Shown here: piece by piece, positions 1 to 8,761 of the stretch
How the letters are laid out: each line of letters begins with the position of its first letter
How positions within the stretch are numbered: position 1 is the stretch's first letter
Assembly: GCA_946481135.1 (NCBI GenBank)
Contig: CAMLMQ010000029.1
Location: 1 to 20,153 of the forward strand
Length of the DNA: 20,153 nucleotides
Direction of reading: 5' to 3'
DNA from: an uncultured Microbacteriaceae bacterium
GTDB taxonomy: Bacteria; Actinomycetota; Actinomycetes; Actinomycetales; Microbacteriaceae
Made by a program: the position numbers and the translations under genes
Notes under the pieces: model-generated
Database searches by the model: none
The model's input: the letters and a program-made list of their open reading frames with translations, nothing else
What the model was told of the DNA's origin: nothing

Positions 1-1752
1 CATGTCCATCTCCTTCACGACCCACTGCAGCGCCTCGGCGGCCTTCTTGGGGTTCGTGATGATGGGCGTGATGAGGTGCGGCACGCCCTGGTAGGCGGAG
101 AGCTCGACGCGCTTCGGGTCGACGAGCACCATCCGCACCTCGGCGGGCTTCGCGCGCATGAGCACGCTCGTGATCATCGAGTTGATGAACGACGACTTGC
201 CCGATCCGGTGGAGCCCGCGACGAGCAGGTGCGGCATCTTCGCGAGGTTCGCGACGACGAAGCCGCCCTCGACGTCCTTGCCGAGGCCGATCGTCATCGG
301 ATGCTGCTGCCGCGCCGCCGCGGACGAGCGCAGCACGTCGCCGAGGGTCACCGTCTCGCGGTCCTTGTTGGGGATCTCGACGCCGATCGCGCTCTTGCCC
401 GGGATGGGCGAGAGGATCTGCACCTCGTTCGACGCGACCGCGTAGGAGAGGTTCTTCGCGAGCGCCGTGACGCGCTCGACCTTGACGCCCGGCCCGAGTT
501 CGATCTCGTACCGCGTCACCGACGGGCCGCGGCTGAATCCGGTGACCTTGGCGTCGACCTGGAACTGCGTGAGCACGCCCGTGATCGCCGCGATCGCCTC
601 GTCGTTGACGGGGGTGCGCGTCTTCGGCGGTGTGCCCGACTGCAGCACCCCCGCGGCGGGGAGCCGGTACGGGCGGCGTGCGGCGGCCGGTCCGGGTCGG
701 GGGGCGTCCTCGGGGTCGGGCAGCATCGCGGGCACCGACTCGACGGCGTCGTCGTCGCGGAGCGCGCGCGGCGCGGGGGCGACCTCCCCCGTGAACCGGC
801 GCACGGCCTCCTCGGCCTTGTCGAGTTCGGCGAGGAGGTCGAAGGGGTCCTGGGAGGGGGTCGGCAGGATGATGTCGGTCGCCTGCTCGCGCGCGACGGG
901 CGTGTCGAACGCGGGCTCGGCATCCTTCTTGCTGCGGCGCCACCACGGCATCGACGACGGGTCGTCGGGTTCGAAGCCGAGGTCGGTCATCGAGCCGAGC
1001 TCGAGCGGTTCGGGCGTCGCCTTCGGGGCGCGCTGCGGCAGCTCGGCGCCGAACAGGTAGGCGTAGGCCTCGCCGAGCCGCGGGCCGATGCGGTTCGGCG
1101 GCGTCTTCGTGAGGATGAAGAGCGACAGCGCCATGATCGCGGCGGCGAGCGGCACGGCGATCCACGCGGCGCCGATCGCGACGAACGGCTGCGCGACGAT
1201 CCACCCGAGGATGCCGCCGCCGTGCGCCATCGCGACGGCGCCGTCGGCGGGCTGCGGCTGGCCGCCGAACAGGTGGCAGAGCCCGCTCACGCTCGTGAGC
1301 AGCAGCACGAGCCCGATGCCGAGGCGGCCGTTGTCGTGCACGCTCGAGGGATGCCGGAAGAGCCACACGGCGAAGACGAGCATGATGACCGGGAGCGCGA
1401 ACGCGACGCGCCCGAAGAGCCCGCCGAACGTGTAGGCGTCGAGGGCGATCGCGACCTCGTGGGTCGGGTTGAACCACTCGACGACGGCTCCGCCGACGGC
1501 GAGCACGACGAGCAGGAACGGCACGCCGTCGCGGCGCTCCTCGGGGGCGAGGGTCTCCTTGCCGAACAGGCGGGCGGCACCGCCGACCGCGTGGGCGAGC
1601 GCCATCCAGATGCTGGAGAAGACGCCGGGCTCGGTCGAGCGCTCGGGGCTCTTGCCCTTGGGGTAGCGCTTCGTGGCGGTCGCGCTCGTCGACCGGGAGC
1701 GCGACGACGTCGAGCGCGCGCGCTGGTTCGAGACCCTCGTTCCCGTGGCCAT
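1..1752 (-). CDS. ftsK: DNA translocase FtsK/SpoIIIE (partial, C-terminal part beyond position 1)
   Basis: This is a septal DNA pump that clears and aligns chromosome termini during division. The frame is open from the ATG at 1752 to the window edge, giving 584 residues; the family is usually 800-900. Residues 1-45 are a Ser/Arg-rich cytoplasmic tail. Membrane segments lie at about 77-95, 108-132, 143-163 and 178-214. An acidic/Pro-rich linker covers about 235-380, followed by the alpha and beta motor domains. Walker A is [10 protein letters not shown] at 512-521 and Walker B is MVLVDPK at 541-547. The rest of the motor and the winged-helix gamma domain are outside the window. The gene probably has its own promoter: a TACCGT -10 box sits 6 bases before the ATG and no Shine-Dalgarno sequence is visible, so a leaderless mRNA is inferred. 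The identification is firm. Confidence 0.97.
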   Translation of the reverse strand, partial: MATGTRVSNQRARSTSSRSRSTSATATKRYPKGKSPERSTEPGVFSSIWMALAHAVGGAARLFGKETLAPEERRDGVPFLLVVLAVGGAVVEWFNPTHEVAIALDAYTFGGLFGRVAFALPVIMLVFAVWLFRHPSSVHDNGRLGIGLVLLLTSVSGLCHLFGGQPQPADGAVAMAHGGGILGWIVAQPFVAIGAAWIAVPLAAAIMALSLFILTKTPPNRIGPRLGEAYAYLFGAELPQRAPKATPEPLELGSMTDLGFEPDDPSSMPWWRRSKKDAEPAFDTPVAREQATDIILPTPSQDPFDLLAELDKAEEAVRRFTGEVAPAPRALRDDDAVESVPAMLPDPEDAPRPGPAAARRPYRLPAAGVLQSGTPPKTRTPVNDEAIAAITGVLTQFQVDAKVTGFSRGPSVTRYEIELGPGVKVERVTALAKNLSYAVASNEVQILSPIPGKSAIGVEIPNKDRETVTLGDVLRSSAAARQQHPMTIGLGKDVEGGFVVANLAKMPHLLVAGSTGSGKSSFINSMITSVLMRAKPAEVRMVLVDPKRVELSAYQGVPHLITPIITNPKKAAEALQWVVKEMDM

Positions 1753-1764
1753 GCGGTCACGGTA
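1753..1764 (-). promoter_or_regulatory. Putative -10 box for a leaderless ftsK transcript
   Basis: On the minus strand TACCGT (1764-1759) fits TAnnnT and is followed by six bases and then the ftsK ATG. That spacing would place the first transcribed base at or next to the start codon. No good -35 is visible. The call is an inference from motif and spacing. Confidence 0.45.
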
Positions 1765-1813
1765 CCCGCGCGGTCACCGCCGCCGCGGGAGCGACACCCG
1801 TCGCGGCGACGCC

Positions 1814-2512
1814 TCAGAACGGGCAGCTGCCGGCGATGTTCTCCGAGGCCGCGACGGTGAAGGCGCCGATGCCGGTGCGCACGGCGTGCACGTAGGTGAC
1901 CTTCTCCACCTCGTCGGGCTGCCAGTAGACCATGTCGTCGGGCTGCTTCGAGACCTCGAGCTGCAGCGACCCCGCGGCGCCGGTCACGACGTAGATGTCG
2001 GTGAGGTACTCCTCGACGACGGTCGCGTCGGGGTAGGCCGCCTCCAGGTCGGCGCGCGAGTCGCCGACGCGCACGCCCTCCGTGGTCGGGATGGCGGGAC
2101 CGAAGACGTCGATCCGACTCAGGACGCCGACATCCACGTGCACGCCGAAGTCGGCGCCGCGGCCGTCGCGGTAGTCGGCGATCGGCACCCAGAGCGCCGC
2201 CTCGGGGTCACCCGGACCGATGCCGATGCCGTAGCCGGTGTTGGCGTCGGTGCACCAATCCGGATCGAGCTCGATCATCACGAGCGCGGGATCGGTGGGC
2301 GGCGCGACCCCGAGCACGAGGGTCCCCATGCCCTCGGGCGAGATCGCGAGCTCGCCGCGGTCGGGGCGCGTCTCGGGTTCCGGGGTCGGACTCGCGGCCG
2401 TCGGCGAAGGTGCCGTGTCGGAGGGCGACCCCGTCGGCGCCGGGGCGCCGGGGTCGCACGCGGTGAGCAGCAGGATGCCGAGCAGGGGCACGGCGAGGCG
2501 CGCGCGAGTCAT
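1814..2512 (-). CDS. Secreted lipoprotein of unknown function
   Basis: I do not recognise the family. From the ATG at 2512 the product has 232 residues. It has a lipoprotein signal: positive MTRAR, a hydrophobic core, then lipobox LTAC with the lipidated Cys at 19. A Thr/Pro/Ser/Ala linker (about 20-48) follows, typical of lipoproteins tethered outside the Gram-positive membrane. The globular part (about 50-232) has a GMGTLVLG motif, a GVRVGDSRADLEAAYP stretch that resembles small actinobacterial lipoproteins, and two Cys (in DWCTD and the terminal SCPF) that could form a disulfide. AGGA lies seven bases before the ATG. An in-frame GTG at 2518 is too close to it, so 2512 is preferred. It lies 49 bases after the permease gene and is probably co-transcribed, so it may be an accessory or sensor of the exporter. 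That role is inferred only from position. Confidence 0.82.
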   Translation of the reverse strand: MTRARLAVPLLGILLLTACDPGAPAPTGSPSDTAPSPTAASPTPEPETRPDRGELAISPEGMGTLVLGVAPPTDPALVMIELDPDWCTDANTGYGIGIGPGDPEAALWVPIADYRDGRGADFGVHVDVGVLSRIDVFGPAIPTTEGVRVGDSRADLEAAYPDATVVEEYLTDIYVVTGAAGSLQLEVSKQPDDMVYWQPDEVEKVTYVHAVRTGIGAFTVAASENIAGSCPF

Positions 2513-2561
2513 GCCCACATCCTGGCGGGGCGGCCCCGCGAGCGATAGAGGGAGGATGTAC

Positions 2562-3809
2562 TCAATAGCGGATGGCGTCGATCACCTTCACCCGCACCGC
2601 GACGAGTGCCGGCAGCAGCCCGGCGAGCGCGCCGACTCCGGTGGCGGCCCCCAGGCCGAGCAGCGCCGCCTCCACGGGGAAGCCCGGGATGTCCTGCACG
2701 CCGAGCGCGATGAACGACTCGGTGATCGGATTGCGGATGAGCACGATCGCGAGCAGCACGCCCGCGAGACCCGCCACGAAGGTCGCGACGACGCTCTCCA
2801 TCATGACCGCGAAGAACACCCGGCCCGCGGTCGCGCCGAAGGCCCGGCGGATGCCGATCTCGCGGATGCGGTGGCGCACCGTGACGAGGGCGATGTTGAC
2901 CAGGCCGAGGGCACCGAGCGCCATCACGAGGATCGCGATGCCGGTCACGACGATCTTCGGGATGAGGAGCGGGTCGCCCTGCCCCTGCCAGGCGAGATAG
3001 TCCTGTCGCTGCACGTCGACCTGCCAGTCGGTGCCGAGGGCCCCCGCGATGTCGCGCTGCAGGAGCGGCACGAGTTGGTCGGCCGACTCCGGCGGCACCC
3101 ACGCCTCGTAGTTGGGCAACTGCGGGTAGTTCGGATCCTGCGGCGGGGCGAACGGGTCGTAGTCGTCGTTGAGCATGTAAGCGGCCAGGTACGTGCCGTC
3201 GAGCGACTGCCGCGGGGTCACGCCGATGATGATCGCGTCGACGGTGCCGGTCGGCGTGACGATGCCGATCGTCGGGTCGACGCGCAGATTCGGCGAGCCG
3301 AGACGCTCCCACACCTCTTCGCTCACGACGATCGCGGGCGCGAGGCGCAGCGTGTCGCGCTCGGTGAACCACGACCCCTGTTCGATCGAGAGCCGGTGCA
3401 TGACGCCGTAGGGCTGGTCGACGGCGATCACCTGGATCCCGAGGACGCCGTCGGGGAACTGCACCGAGAACCCGCCGTAGGTCGTGCGGTTGATGTGCGT
3501 CACGCCGTAGCGCTCCATCGCCCCGAAGAAGGCCGCGTCGAGGTCGGCTTTCGCCGGCGACTGCCCGGTCATCGGGTTGTAGGCGTACATCCCGATCGTC
3601 GCCGGCCGCCCGCTGCTGCGTTCGAACCCCTCGACGGTCGCCTGCGTCGCGATCGCCCCCGCCGCGACGACCCCCGTGAGCGCCGTGACGGCGACGCCGA
3701 CCCCGATGAGGCTCAGCAGCACCTGAGTGCGATGGATGCGCAGCTCGGCCCAGGCCTCGACGACCGATCCGACGAATCCCGTCCAGCCCCGCGCGACACG
3801 CGCCCTCAC
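2562..3809 (-). CDS. ABC transporter permease, MacB/FtsX type
   Basis: This is the membrane subunit of a type VII (MacB-like) ABC system of 415 residues. The topology is one N-terminal transmembrane helix (about 29-52), a large extracytoplasmic MacB core-like domain (about 53-282), and three C-terminal helices (about 283-308, 336-358, 380-405). The cytoplasmic loop carries REIGIRRAFGA (317-327), the coupling-helix motif of FtsX-type permeases. The C-terminus (ALVAVRVKVIDAIRY) is also typical. The start overlaps the end of the ATPase gene by four bases (ATGA), so the two are translationally coupled. Such systems act as mechanotransmitters or efflux pumps for peptides, antibiotics or lipoproteins; the substrate cannot be told from sequence. 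Confidence 0.93.
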   Translation of the reverse strand: MRARVARGWTGFVGSVVEAWAELRIHRTQVLLSLIGVGVAVTALTGVVAAGAIATQATVEGFERSSGRPATIGMYAYNPMTGQSPAKADLDAAFFGAMERYGVTHINRTTYGGFSVQFPDGVLGIQVIAVDQPYGVMHRLSIEQGSWFTERDTLRLAPAIVVSEEVWERLGSPNLRVDPTIGIVTPTGTVDAIIIGVTPRQSLDGTYLAAYMLNDDYDPFAPPQDPNYPQLPNYEAWVPPESADQLVPLLQRDIAGALGTDWQVDVQRQDYLAWQGQGDPLLIPKIVVTGIAILVMALGALGLVNIALVTVRHRIREIGIRRAFGATAGRVFFAVMMESVVATFVAGLAGVLLAIVLIRNPITESFIALGVQDIPGFPVEAALLGLGAATGVGALAGLLPALVAVRVKVIDAIRY

Positions 3810-4531
3810 AGGGTCGCCCCGGTCTGCGCGAGCACGTGCACGCTCGACGCCGCCACCTCGTGCAGCACGCCGCCGTCGAGCCGGTAATGGCGACGCGCGA
3901 GCGCCGCGACGTTCGGATCGTGGGTGATCGTGATGAGCGCCGCCCCCGCCTCGTCGGCGGCGCGATCGAGCAGCTCCATGACGGTCGCGCCCGTCTCGAC
4001 GTCGAGCGCGCCCGTCGGCTCGTCGGCGAGGATCAGCCGCGGACCGCGCACGAGGGCGCGGGCGATCGCGACACGCTGCTGTTCACCCCCCGAGAGCTGG
4101 TCGGGGGTGGACCGCAGCCGGGCGCCGAGGCCGACCCGTTCGAGCATCTCGGAGGCGAGTCGCTCGCGGCGCCAGAACTGGGTCCCCGTCGCGTAGAGCA
4201 GCGGCGTCATGACGTTCTCGAGCGCGGTGCGCCCGGGCAGCAGGTTGAACTGCTGGAAGATGAAGCCCACGTCGCGGCCACGCCGGCGGTCGCGGTCGCC
4301 CGAGTCGAGGCGCTCCAGCGGGACGCCGTCGAACTCCAACCGGCCGCTCGTGGGCGCGTCGATGAGTCCGAGCAGGTTGAGCAGCGTCGACTTGCCACTG
4401 CCGGAGCGGCCGACGATGCTCACGTGGTCGCCGATCTCGACCGCGAGGTCGACGCCCTTGAGGATGTCGAGGCGTCCGCCGTCGGGGAGCTCGACGGAGC
4501 GCGTGACGCCCTCCAGTTCGACGAAGGCCAC
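3806..4531 (-). CDS. ABC transporter ATP-binding protein, MacB/LolD type
   Basis: This is the cytoplasmic ATPase partner of the adjacent permease, 241 residues with a complete nucleotide-binding domain. Walker A is GRSGSGKST (41-49), the Q-loop lies at FIFQQFN (90-96), the ABC signature is [10 protein letters not shown] (146-155), Walker B is [12 protein letters not shown] (166-177) and the H-loop His is 204 in TITHD. The FNLLP and ADEPTGALD motifs are typical of the LolD/MacB/FtsE branch. The start is GTG at 4531, one base after the adaptor stop codon, and the end overlaps the permease start by four bases. The three genes therefore form a compact operon. No catalytic residue is missing. Confidence 0.95.
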   Translation of the reverse strand: MAFVELEGVTRSVELPDGGRLDILKGVDLAVEIGDHVSIVGRSGSGKSTLLNLLGLIDAPTSGRLEFDGVPLERLDSGDRDRRRGRDVGFIFQQFNLLPGRTALENVMTPLLYATGTQFWRRERLASEMLERVGLGARLRSTPDQLSGGEQQRVAIARALVRGPRLILADEPTGALDVETGATVMELLDRAADEAGAALITITHDPNVAALARRHYRLDGGVLHEVAASSVHVLAQTGATL

Positions 4532-4532
4532 G

Positions 4533-5507
4533 TCAGCCGCCGTAGCCGAAGAAGCCGCCGTCGACCGGCATCCCGGGGTCGGCGGGGGCGCCGGGCACGA
4601 ACTGCATCACGAGCTCGCCCTCCTCCAGGCCGTCGACGATCTCGACGTTCACGCCGTCGGACAGGCCGAGAGTGACCTCGCGCTCCTCCGACTCCCCCGT
4701 CTCCGGGTCGACGATGACAAACACGACGCCCGACTCGGCCGAGCCGAGCACGGCCGTGACGGGCACGATGAGCACGTTCTCGGCGACGCCGGCCGACACG
4801 GTGAGCTGCGCCGTGAGGTCGGGGAACACGGTCACCTCGGCGGGGACCGTGCAGCGCGCGGTCGTGCCCGACGCGGCGCCCGGGTCGCCCGTACCCGGGT
4901 CGTCGCCGCCGCTGCCCCACCCGGCGAGCGGCGTCGTGACGGTGAGGCCCGTGCAGGTGAACGGCGCGGGTCCGCCCGTGACCGTGACGGTGGCCTCCGC
5001 GGGCGCCCCGGCGAGACGGTAGCGCTCCACCGGCTGCACGGTCGCGGTGACGTAGAACCCCGGCGGGGCGATCTGCGCCACCACGGTACCGGCGGTGGTC
5101 TGCTGGTTCACGACGATCGACAGTGCCGACACGGTTCCCGCGACGGGGGCGGTGATCGCGACCGTGACGGTGCGCCCGGCGGAGTTCACGCCCTTGACCA
5201 CCCCGAGCTGCTGACCCGCGCCGACGACCGAGCCGACGCCGGCATCCACCTGGATGACCTCGCCGCCGAGCGGGGCCTTCACGGGCACCGCGTCATCCGC
5301 CCGGACGGTGCCGCTCAGCACGACGTCGTTGCTCACGGTGCCGATCATCACCGGCACCTGGGGGTCGACGACGCCGCCCGTCGGCAGCTCGCCCCCCGCG
5401 CCGGCGGTCGACGTGCCGAAGAAGGCGAGCTTCACGAGGGCGACGGCGATGGCCGCGAACACGACGAGACGCAGGATCGGGAAGACCCACTTGCGGGCGA
5501 CGGACAT
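4533..5507 (-). CDS. Membrane-fusion (HlyD/MacA-like) adaptor of the ABC exporter
   Basis: The 324-residue product has one N-terminal membrane anchor (about 8-30) and then an extracytoplasmic region. Two half-lipoyl stretches are visible: VPVKAPLGGEVIQVDAGVGS at about 75-94, and ITAPVAGTVSALS at about 118-130. Only about a dozen residues separate them, so the long alpha-helical hairpin that reaches a TolC channel in Gram-negative MacA is absent, as expected without an outer membrane. A beta-barrel-like region follows, with a Gly/Asp-rich insert (about 198-214) flanked by Cys185 and Cys219, then a C-terminal membrane-proximal domain and a Gly/Phe-rich tail. The ATG at 5507 has GGAG five bases upstream. 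It is first in the operon with the ATPase and permease, which supports the assignment. It could also be annotated as a peptidoglycan-binding or RND-adaptor-like protein. Confidence 0.85.
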   Translation of the reverse strand: MSVARKWVFPILRLVVFAAIAVALVKLAFFGTSTAGAGGELPTGGVVDPQVPVMIGTVSNDVVLSGTVRADDAVPVKAPLGGEVIQVDAGVGSVVGAGQQLGVVKGVNSAGRTVTVAITAPVAGTVSALSIVVNQQTTAGTVVAQIAPPGFYVTATVQPVERYRLAGAPAEATVTVTGGPAPFTCTGLTVTTPLAGWGSGGDDPGTGDPGAASGTTARCTVPAEVTVFPDLTAQLTVSAGVAENVLIVPVTAVLGSAESGVVFVIVDPETGESEEREVTLGLSDGVNVEIVDGLEEGELVMQFVPGAPADPGMPVDGGFFGYGG

Positions 5508-5632
5508 GGGCGCTCCAGTTCACACGGGGAAGGTCGCGTGCCCTGAACACGCGATTCCCTCATGAAAGCACCCCGGGACCCGCGACCGCATCCCAACCTT
5601 CGGGGATCGTCGATCGTCCGGAAGGATGATTC
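5508..5632. other. Intergenic gap before the exporter operon
   Basis: These 125 bases lie between the GNAT stop and the adaptor ATG. I find no TAnnnT box at a useful distance and no strong terminator; the best hairpin is only five pairs around 5590-5609. A perfect tandem heptamer GATCGTC occurs at 5605-5611 and 5612-5618. The exporter may use an alternative-sigma promoter here or be read through from the upstream operon; neither is shown. Confidence 0.4.
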
Positions 5633-6091
5633 TCAGCCGCGCAGCATGACGGTGCCGTCGCCCGAGCGTCCGACGGGCACGAAGCCCTCCGACCGGTAGA
5701 GCGCCTCCGCCGGATTGCCGTCCTCGACGTTGAGGCTCAACCGCGGATGGACTGCCGCCGCGCCGCGCAGGAGCACCCGACCGATGCCGCGCCCCCGCCA
5801 CCCCGGCAGCACCGCGATGCCGAGCTCGGGGGTCTCGGCGTCGACGAAGCCGTACCCCGGACGCTCCGCCGGGAACAACCGCCACCAGAGGATGCCGACG
5901 ACCTCGTCGTCCTCGACCGCGACGAGCCCGCCGTCGCCCTCGCGGCCCCATCCCGCGGTGTAGGTCGCGAAGGCCGGATCGGCGCGGCAGAACTCCTCCG
6001 CGCGCTCGTCGCCCGGCCGCCATGAGGCGGTGAGGACGAAGGCGTGCTCGACCAGGGCCGACTCGTCGGCCGCGAGTGGGCGCAGCCGCAC
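5633..6091 (-). CDS. GNAT family N-acetyltransferase
   Basis: This is an acetyl-CoA-dependent acetyltransferase of 152 residues, the normal size for a single GNAT domain. The acetyl-CoA motif A is seen at about 94-108 (VLPGWRGRGIGRVLL, fitting the R/QxxGxG/A signature). A beta-4 stretch (LAVxED...GILWW, about 57-71) and the C-terminal ALYRSEGF motif (130-137) are also present. The substrate is unknown. Translation starts at GTG 6091, preceded by GAGGGGG at a six-base spacing and only 16 bases after the rnj stop codon, so it is probably the last gene of the thyX-dapA-rnj operon. The family is certain; its role is not. Confidence 0.9.
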   Translation of the reverse strand: MRLRPLAADESALVEHAFVLTASWRPGDERAEEFCRADPAFATYTAGWGREGDGGLVAVEDDEVVGILWWRLFPAERPGYGFVDAETPELGIAVLPGWRGRGIGRVLLRGAAAVHPRLSLNVEDGNPAEALYRSEGFVPVGRSGDGTVMLRG

Positions 6092-6107
6092 GACGGACCC
6101 CCTCGCG

Positions 6108-7781
6108 TCAGGCCTCGATGACGACCGGGATGATCATCGGCCGTCGGCGATGCTGCGTGTTCACCCACCGGCCGACGGTGCGGCGCACGATCTGCTGGAA
6201 CCCGTGCTGGTCGCGCGTGCCCTGCTCGGCGGCCTCCAGCAGCGCCTTCACGATCTGCGGGCGAACGCTGTCGAACACCGCATCGTCCTCCGCGAACCCG
6301 CGCGCCTGGATCTCGGGGCCCACGATGATCTTGCCGGTCTGGGAGTCGATCGCGATGAAGATCGAGATGAACCCCTCCTCGGCGAGGATGCGGCGGTCCT
6401 TGAGGTCGGCATCCGTGATCTCGCCCACGGTCGACCCGTCGACGTACACGAACCCGATGTCGAGCTGCCCGACCCGCCGCGCGATCCCGTCGCGCAGGTC
6501 GACGACCACGCCGTTGTCGCCGATCAGGGTGCGCTCGCGCTCGACGCCCGTCTCGATCGCGAGCTCGGCGGCCGCCCGCAGATGCCGCGCCTCGCCGTGC
6601 ACGGGCAGCACGTTGCGCGGACGGATGATGTTGAAGCAGTAGAGCAACTCGCCCGCCGACGCGTGCCCCGAGGTGTGCACGCGGGCGTTGCCCTTGTGCA
6701 CGACGTTCGCGCCGAGCTTGATGAGCCCGTTGATGACCCGGTAGACGGCGTTCTCGTTGCCCGGGATGAGGCTCGACGCGAGGATGACGGTGTCGCCCGA
6801 CCCGATCTCGATCTGGTGATCCTGGTTCGCCATGCGCGAGAGCACCGCCATCGGCTCGCCCTGCGACCCGGTCGACATGAAGACGACCCGGTCGTCGGGC
6901 ATGTTGAGGGCGGTCTTCAGGTCGACGATCACGCCCGGCGGCACGTTGAGGTAGCCGAGGTCGGCGGCGATGCCCATGTTGCGCACCATCGACCGGCCCA
7001 CGAAGGCGACGTGACGTTCGTTCGCGACCGCGGCATCCAGCACCTGCTGCACGCGGTGCACGTGCGACGAGAACGACGCGACGATGACACGCTTGCGCGC
7101 CCGGGAGATGACGTTCTCCAGCACCGGACCGATCTCGCGCTCGAGCGGGGTGAAGCCCGGCACGTCGGCGTTCGTCGAGTCGGGCAGGAAGAGGTCGACG
7201 CCCTCCTCCCCGAGCCGGGCGAAGGCGCGCAGGTCGGTGATGCGACCGTCGAGCGGCAGCTGGTCCATCTTGAAGTCGCCCGTGTGCACGACGAGTCCCG
7301 CACGGGTGCGGATCGCGACGGCGAGCGCATCCGGGATGGAGTGGTTGACGGCGACGAACTCGAGCTCGAACCCGTCGACGCGTTCGACCCGGCCCTCGCT
7401 GACGACCCGGGTCGTCGGCTGGATCTTGTGCTCGCGCAGCTTCGCCTCGACGAGCGCGAGCGTCAGCTTCGACCCGTAGATCGGGATGTCGCGCCGCAGC
7501 CTCAGCAGGTAGGGCACCGCACCGATGTGGTCCTCGTGACCGTGCGTCAGCACGACGGCCGCGACATCGTCGAGGCGATCGCGGATCGGGCCGAAGTCGG
7601 GCAGGATCAGGTCGACCCCGGGCTGATGCTCCTCGGGGAACAGCACGCCGACGTCGACGATGAGCAGTCGCCCGTCGATCTCGTAGACGGTCATGTTGCG
7701 ACCGATCTCGCCGAGACCGCCGAGCGGGATGACGCGGAGGGTGCCGGCCTCGAGGGCGGGCGGGTCGAAGAGGTCGTTCAT
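6108..7781 (-). CDS. rnj: Ribonuclease J
   Basis: This is a metallo-beta-lactamase/beta-CASP ribonuclease with 5' exonuclease and endonuclease activity in mRNA decay and rRNA maturation. It has 557 residues, the usual length. Metal-ligand motifs are HGHEDH (80-85), His147 (VNHS) and HTGDFK (166-171, Asp169). The beta-CASP region has DSTNAD (201-206), STGSQGEP (303-310), the HTSGHAS motif (369-375) and PVHGE (393-397). The C-terminal domain (about 450-557) is complete. Its ATG overlaps the dapA stop codon by one base (TGATG), implying translational coupling. In mycobacteria rnj also directly follows dapA. The function is confident. Confidence 0.97.
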   Translation of the reverse strand: MNDLFDPPALEAGTLRVIPLGGLGEIGRNMTVYEIDGRLLIVDVGVLFPEEHQPGVDLILPDFGPIRDRLDDVAAVVLTHGHEDHIGAVPYLLRLRRDIPIYGSKLTLALVEAKLREHKIQPTTRVVSEGRVERVDGFELEFVAVNHSIPDALAVAIRTRAGLVVHTGDFKMDQLPLDGRITDLRAFARLGEEGVDLFLPDSTNADVPGFTPLEREIGPVLENVISRARKRVIVASFSSHVHRVQQVLDAAVANERHVAFVGRSMVRNMGIAADLGYLNVPPGVIVDLKTALNMPDDRVVFMSTGSQGEPMAVLSRMANQDHQIEIGSGDTVILASSLIPGNENAVYRVINGLIKLGANVVHKGNARVHTSGHASAGELLYCFNIIRPRNVLPVHGEARHLRAAAELAIETGVERERTLIGDNGVVVDLRDGIARRVGQLDIGFVYVDGSTVGEITDADLKDRRILAEEGFISIFIAIDSQTGKIIVGPEIQARGFAEDDAVFDSVRPQIVKALLEAAEQGTRDQHGFQQIVRRTVGRWVNTQHRRRPMIIPVVIEA

Positions 7782-8758
7782 CAGCGTGTCGTTCCCGCGA
7801 CCTGGGGCAGCGCGCCGCCCGCCGCCGCATTGGCGTCGGGACGGAAGCTCTTCGCATCCACCCCGTCGATGTCCTTCACGAGGGCGATCTCGTCCTCGAT
7901 CAGCTGGGCTTCGTGGTCTTCGGGGCCGACGAGCGGCAGGCGCACGCGCGGGCTGGAGATGCGCCCGAAGCCGTGCAGGATGTACTTCGCCGCGACCGTG
8001 CCCGGCACGTGCGTCATCGTCGCCCGCACGAGCGGCTCGAGCGCCTGGTGGGCGGCCCGCGCGGTCGCGAGATCGTTCGCGTTGACGGCATCCACCATGC
8101 GGCGGTACGGCTCGGGGGCGATGTTCGCGGTGACGCCGATGAGTCCCGTGCCGCCGATCGCGAGCGTCGGCAGCGCGTTGCCGTCGTCGCCCGCGAAGTA
8201 CATGAGGTCGGTCTGGTTCATCACGCGGCTCACCTCGCTGAGGTCGCCCTTGGCATCCTTCACCCCGAGGATGTTGGGGTGCTTCGCGGCGCGCAGCAGC
8301 GTCTCGTACTTGATCGCCACGCCCGTGCGGCCGGGGATGTCGTAGAGGATCACCGGCAGATCGGTGGCGTCGGCCACCATCCGGAAGTGCGTGAGGATGC
8401 CCGCCTGCGTCGGCTTGTTGTAGTACGGCGTCACGATCATGACCCCGTCGGCGCCCGCCTTCTCGCTCTTCTTGTAGAGCTCGATCGCGTGCGCGGTCTC
8501 GTTCGACCCGCCGCCCGTGATGACCTTGGCGCGGCCCGCGGCGACATCCTTCGCGACCTCGACGAGGCGGATCTTCTCGGGGTCGGTGAGCGTGCTCGTC
8601 TCACCCGTGGTGCCCGTGACGACGATGCCGTCGGCCCCGTGGGAGACGAGATCGTCGATGTGCTTCTCGACGTCCGGCCAGTGCACCTCTCCGTCGGAGG
8701 TGAACGGAGTCACCAGCGCGACGAGCACCTGCCCGAACGGATTCTCTTGCGACGACAC
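7781..8758 (-). CDS. dapA: 4-hydroxy-tetrahydrodipicolinate synthase
   Basis: This enzyme condenses pyruvate with aspartate semialdehyde, the first committed step to diaminopimelate and lysine, needed for peptidoglycan and protein. It has 325 residues, slightly longer than the E. coli enzyme (292), mostly through a C-terminal tail. Visible features are GTTGE (49-53) for substrate binding, YYNKPTQ (112-118), catalytic Tyr139 in VILYDIPGRTG with Arg144, and the Schiff-base Lys167 in GVKDAKGD (165-172). It lies three bases downstream of the DUF559-type gene and overlaps rnj by one base. Later in this window dapB encodes the next enzyme in the pathway. Confidence 0.97.
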   Translation of the reverse strand: MSSQENPFGQVLVALVTPFTSDGEVHWPDVEKHIDDLVSHGADGIVVTGTTGETSTLTDPEKIRLVEVAKDVAAGRAKVITGGGSNETAHAIELYKKSEKAGADGVMIVTPYYNKPTQAGILTHFRMVADATDLPVILYDIPGRTGVAIKYETLLRAAKHPNILGVKDAKGDLSEVSRVMNQTDLMYFAGDDGNALPTLAIGGTGLIGVTANIAPEPYRRMVDAVNANDLATARAAHQALEPLVRATMTHVPGTVAAKYILHGFGRISSPRVRLPLVGPEDHEAQLIEDEIALVKDIDGVDAKSFRPDANAAAGGALPQVAGTTR

Positions 8759-8761
8759 GGG

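Noticed and set aside
76..1860. A 594-codon plus-strand open frame opposite ftsK
   Set aside because: It is Arg/His/Asp-rich antisense sequence created by the GC-biased third codon positions of ftsK. It has no domain and runs into the lipoprotein gene on the other strand.
2238..3887. A 549-codon plus-strand frame opposite the permease gene
   Set aside because: The permease on the minus strand has clear membrane helices and an FtsX-type coupling motif; the antisense frame has no recognisable fold.
5737..7857. A 706-codon minus-strand frame over rnj and the GNAT gene
   Set aside because: It is an out-of-frame, Arg/Ala-rich shadow of RNase J and GNAT, both of which have complete catalytic motifs in another frame.
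6030..8345. A 771-codon plus-strand open frame opposite rnj and dapA
   Set aside because: It spans three well-identified minus-strand genes with overlapping start and stop codons. Its composition (His/Val/Arg/Asp) is typical of antisense frames.
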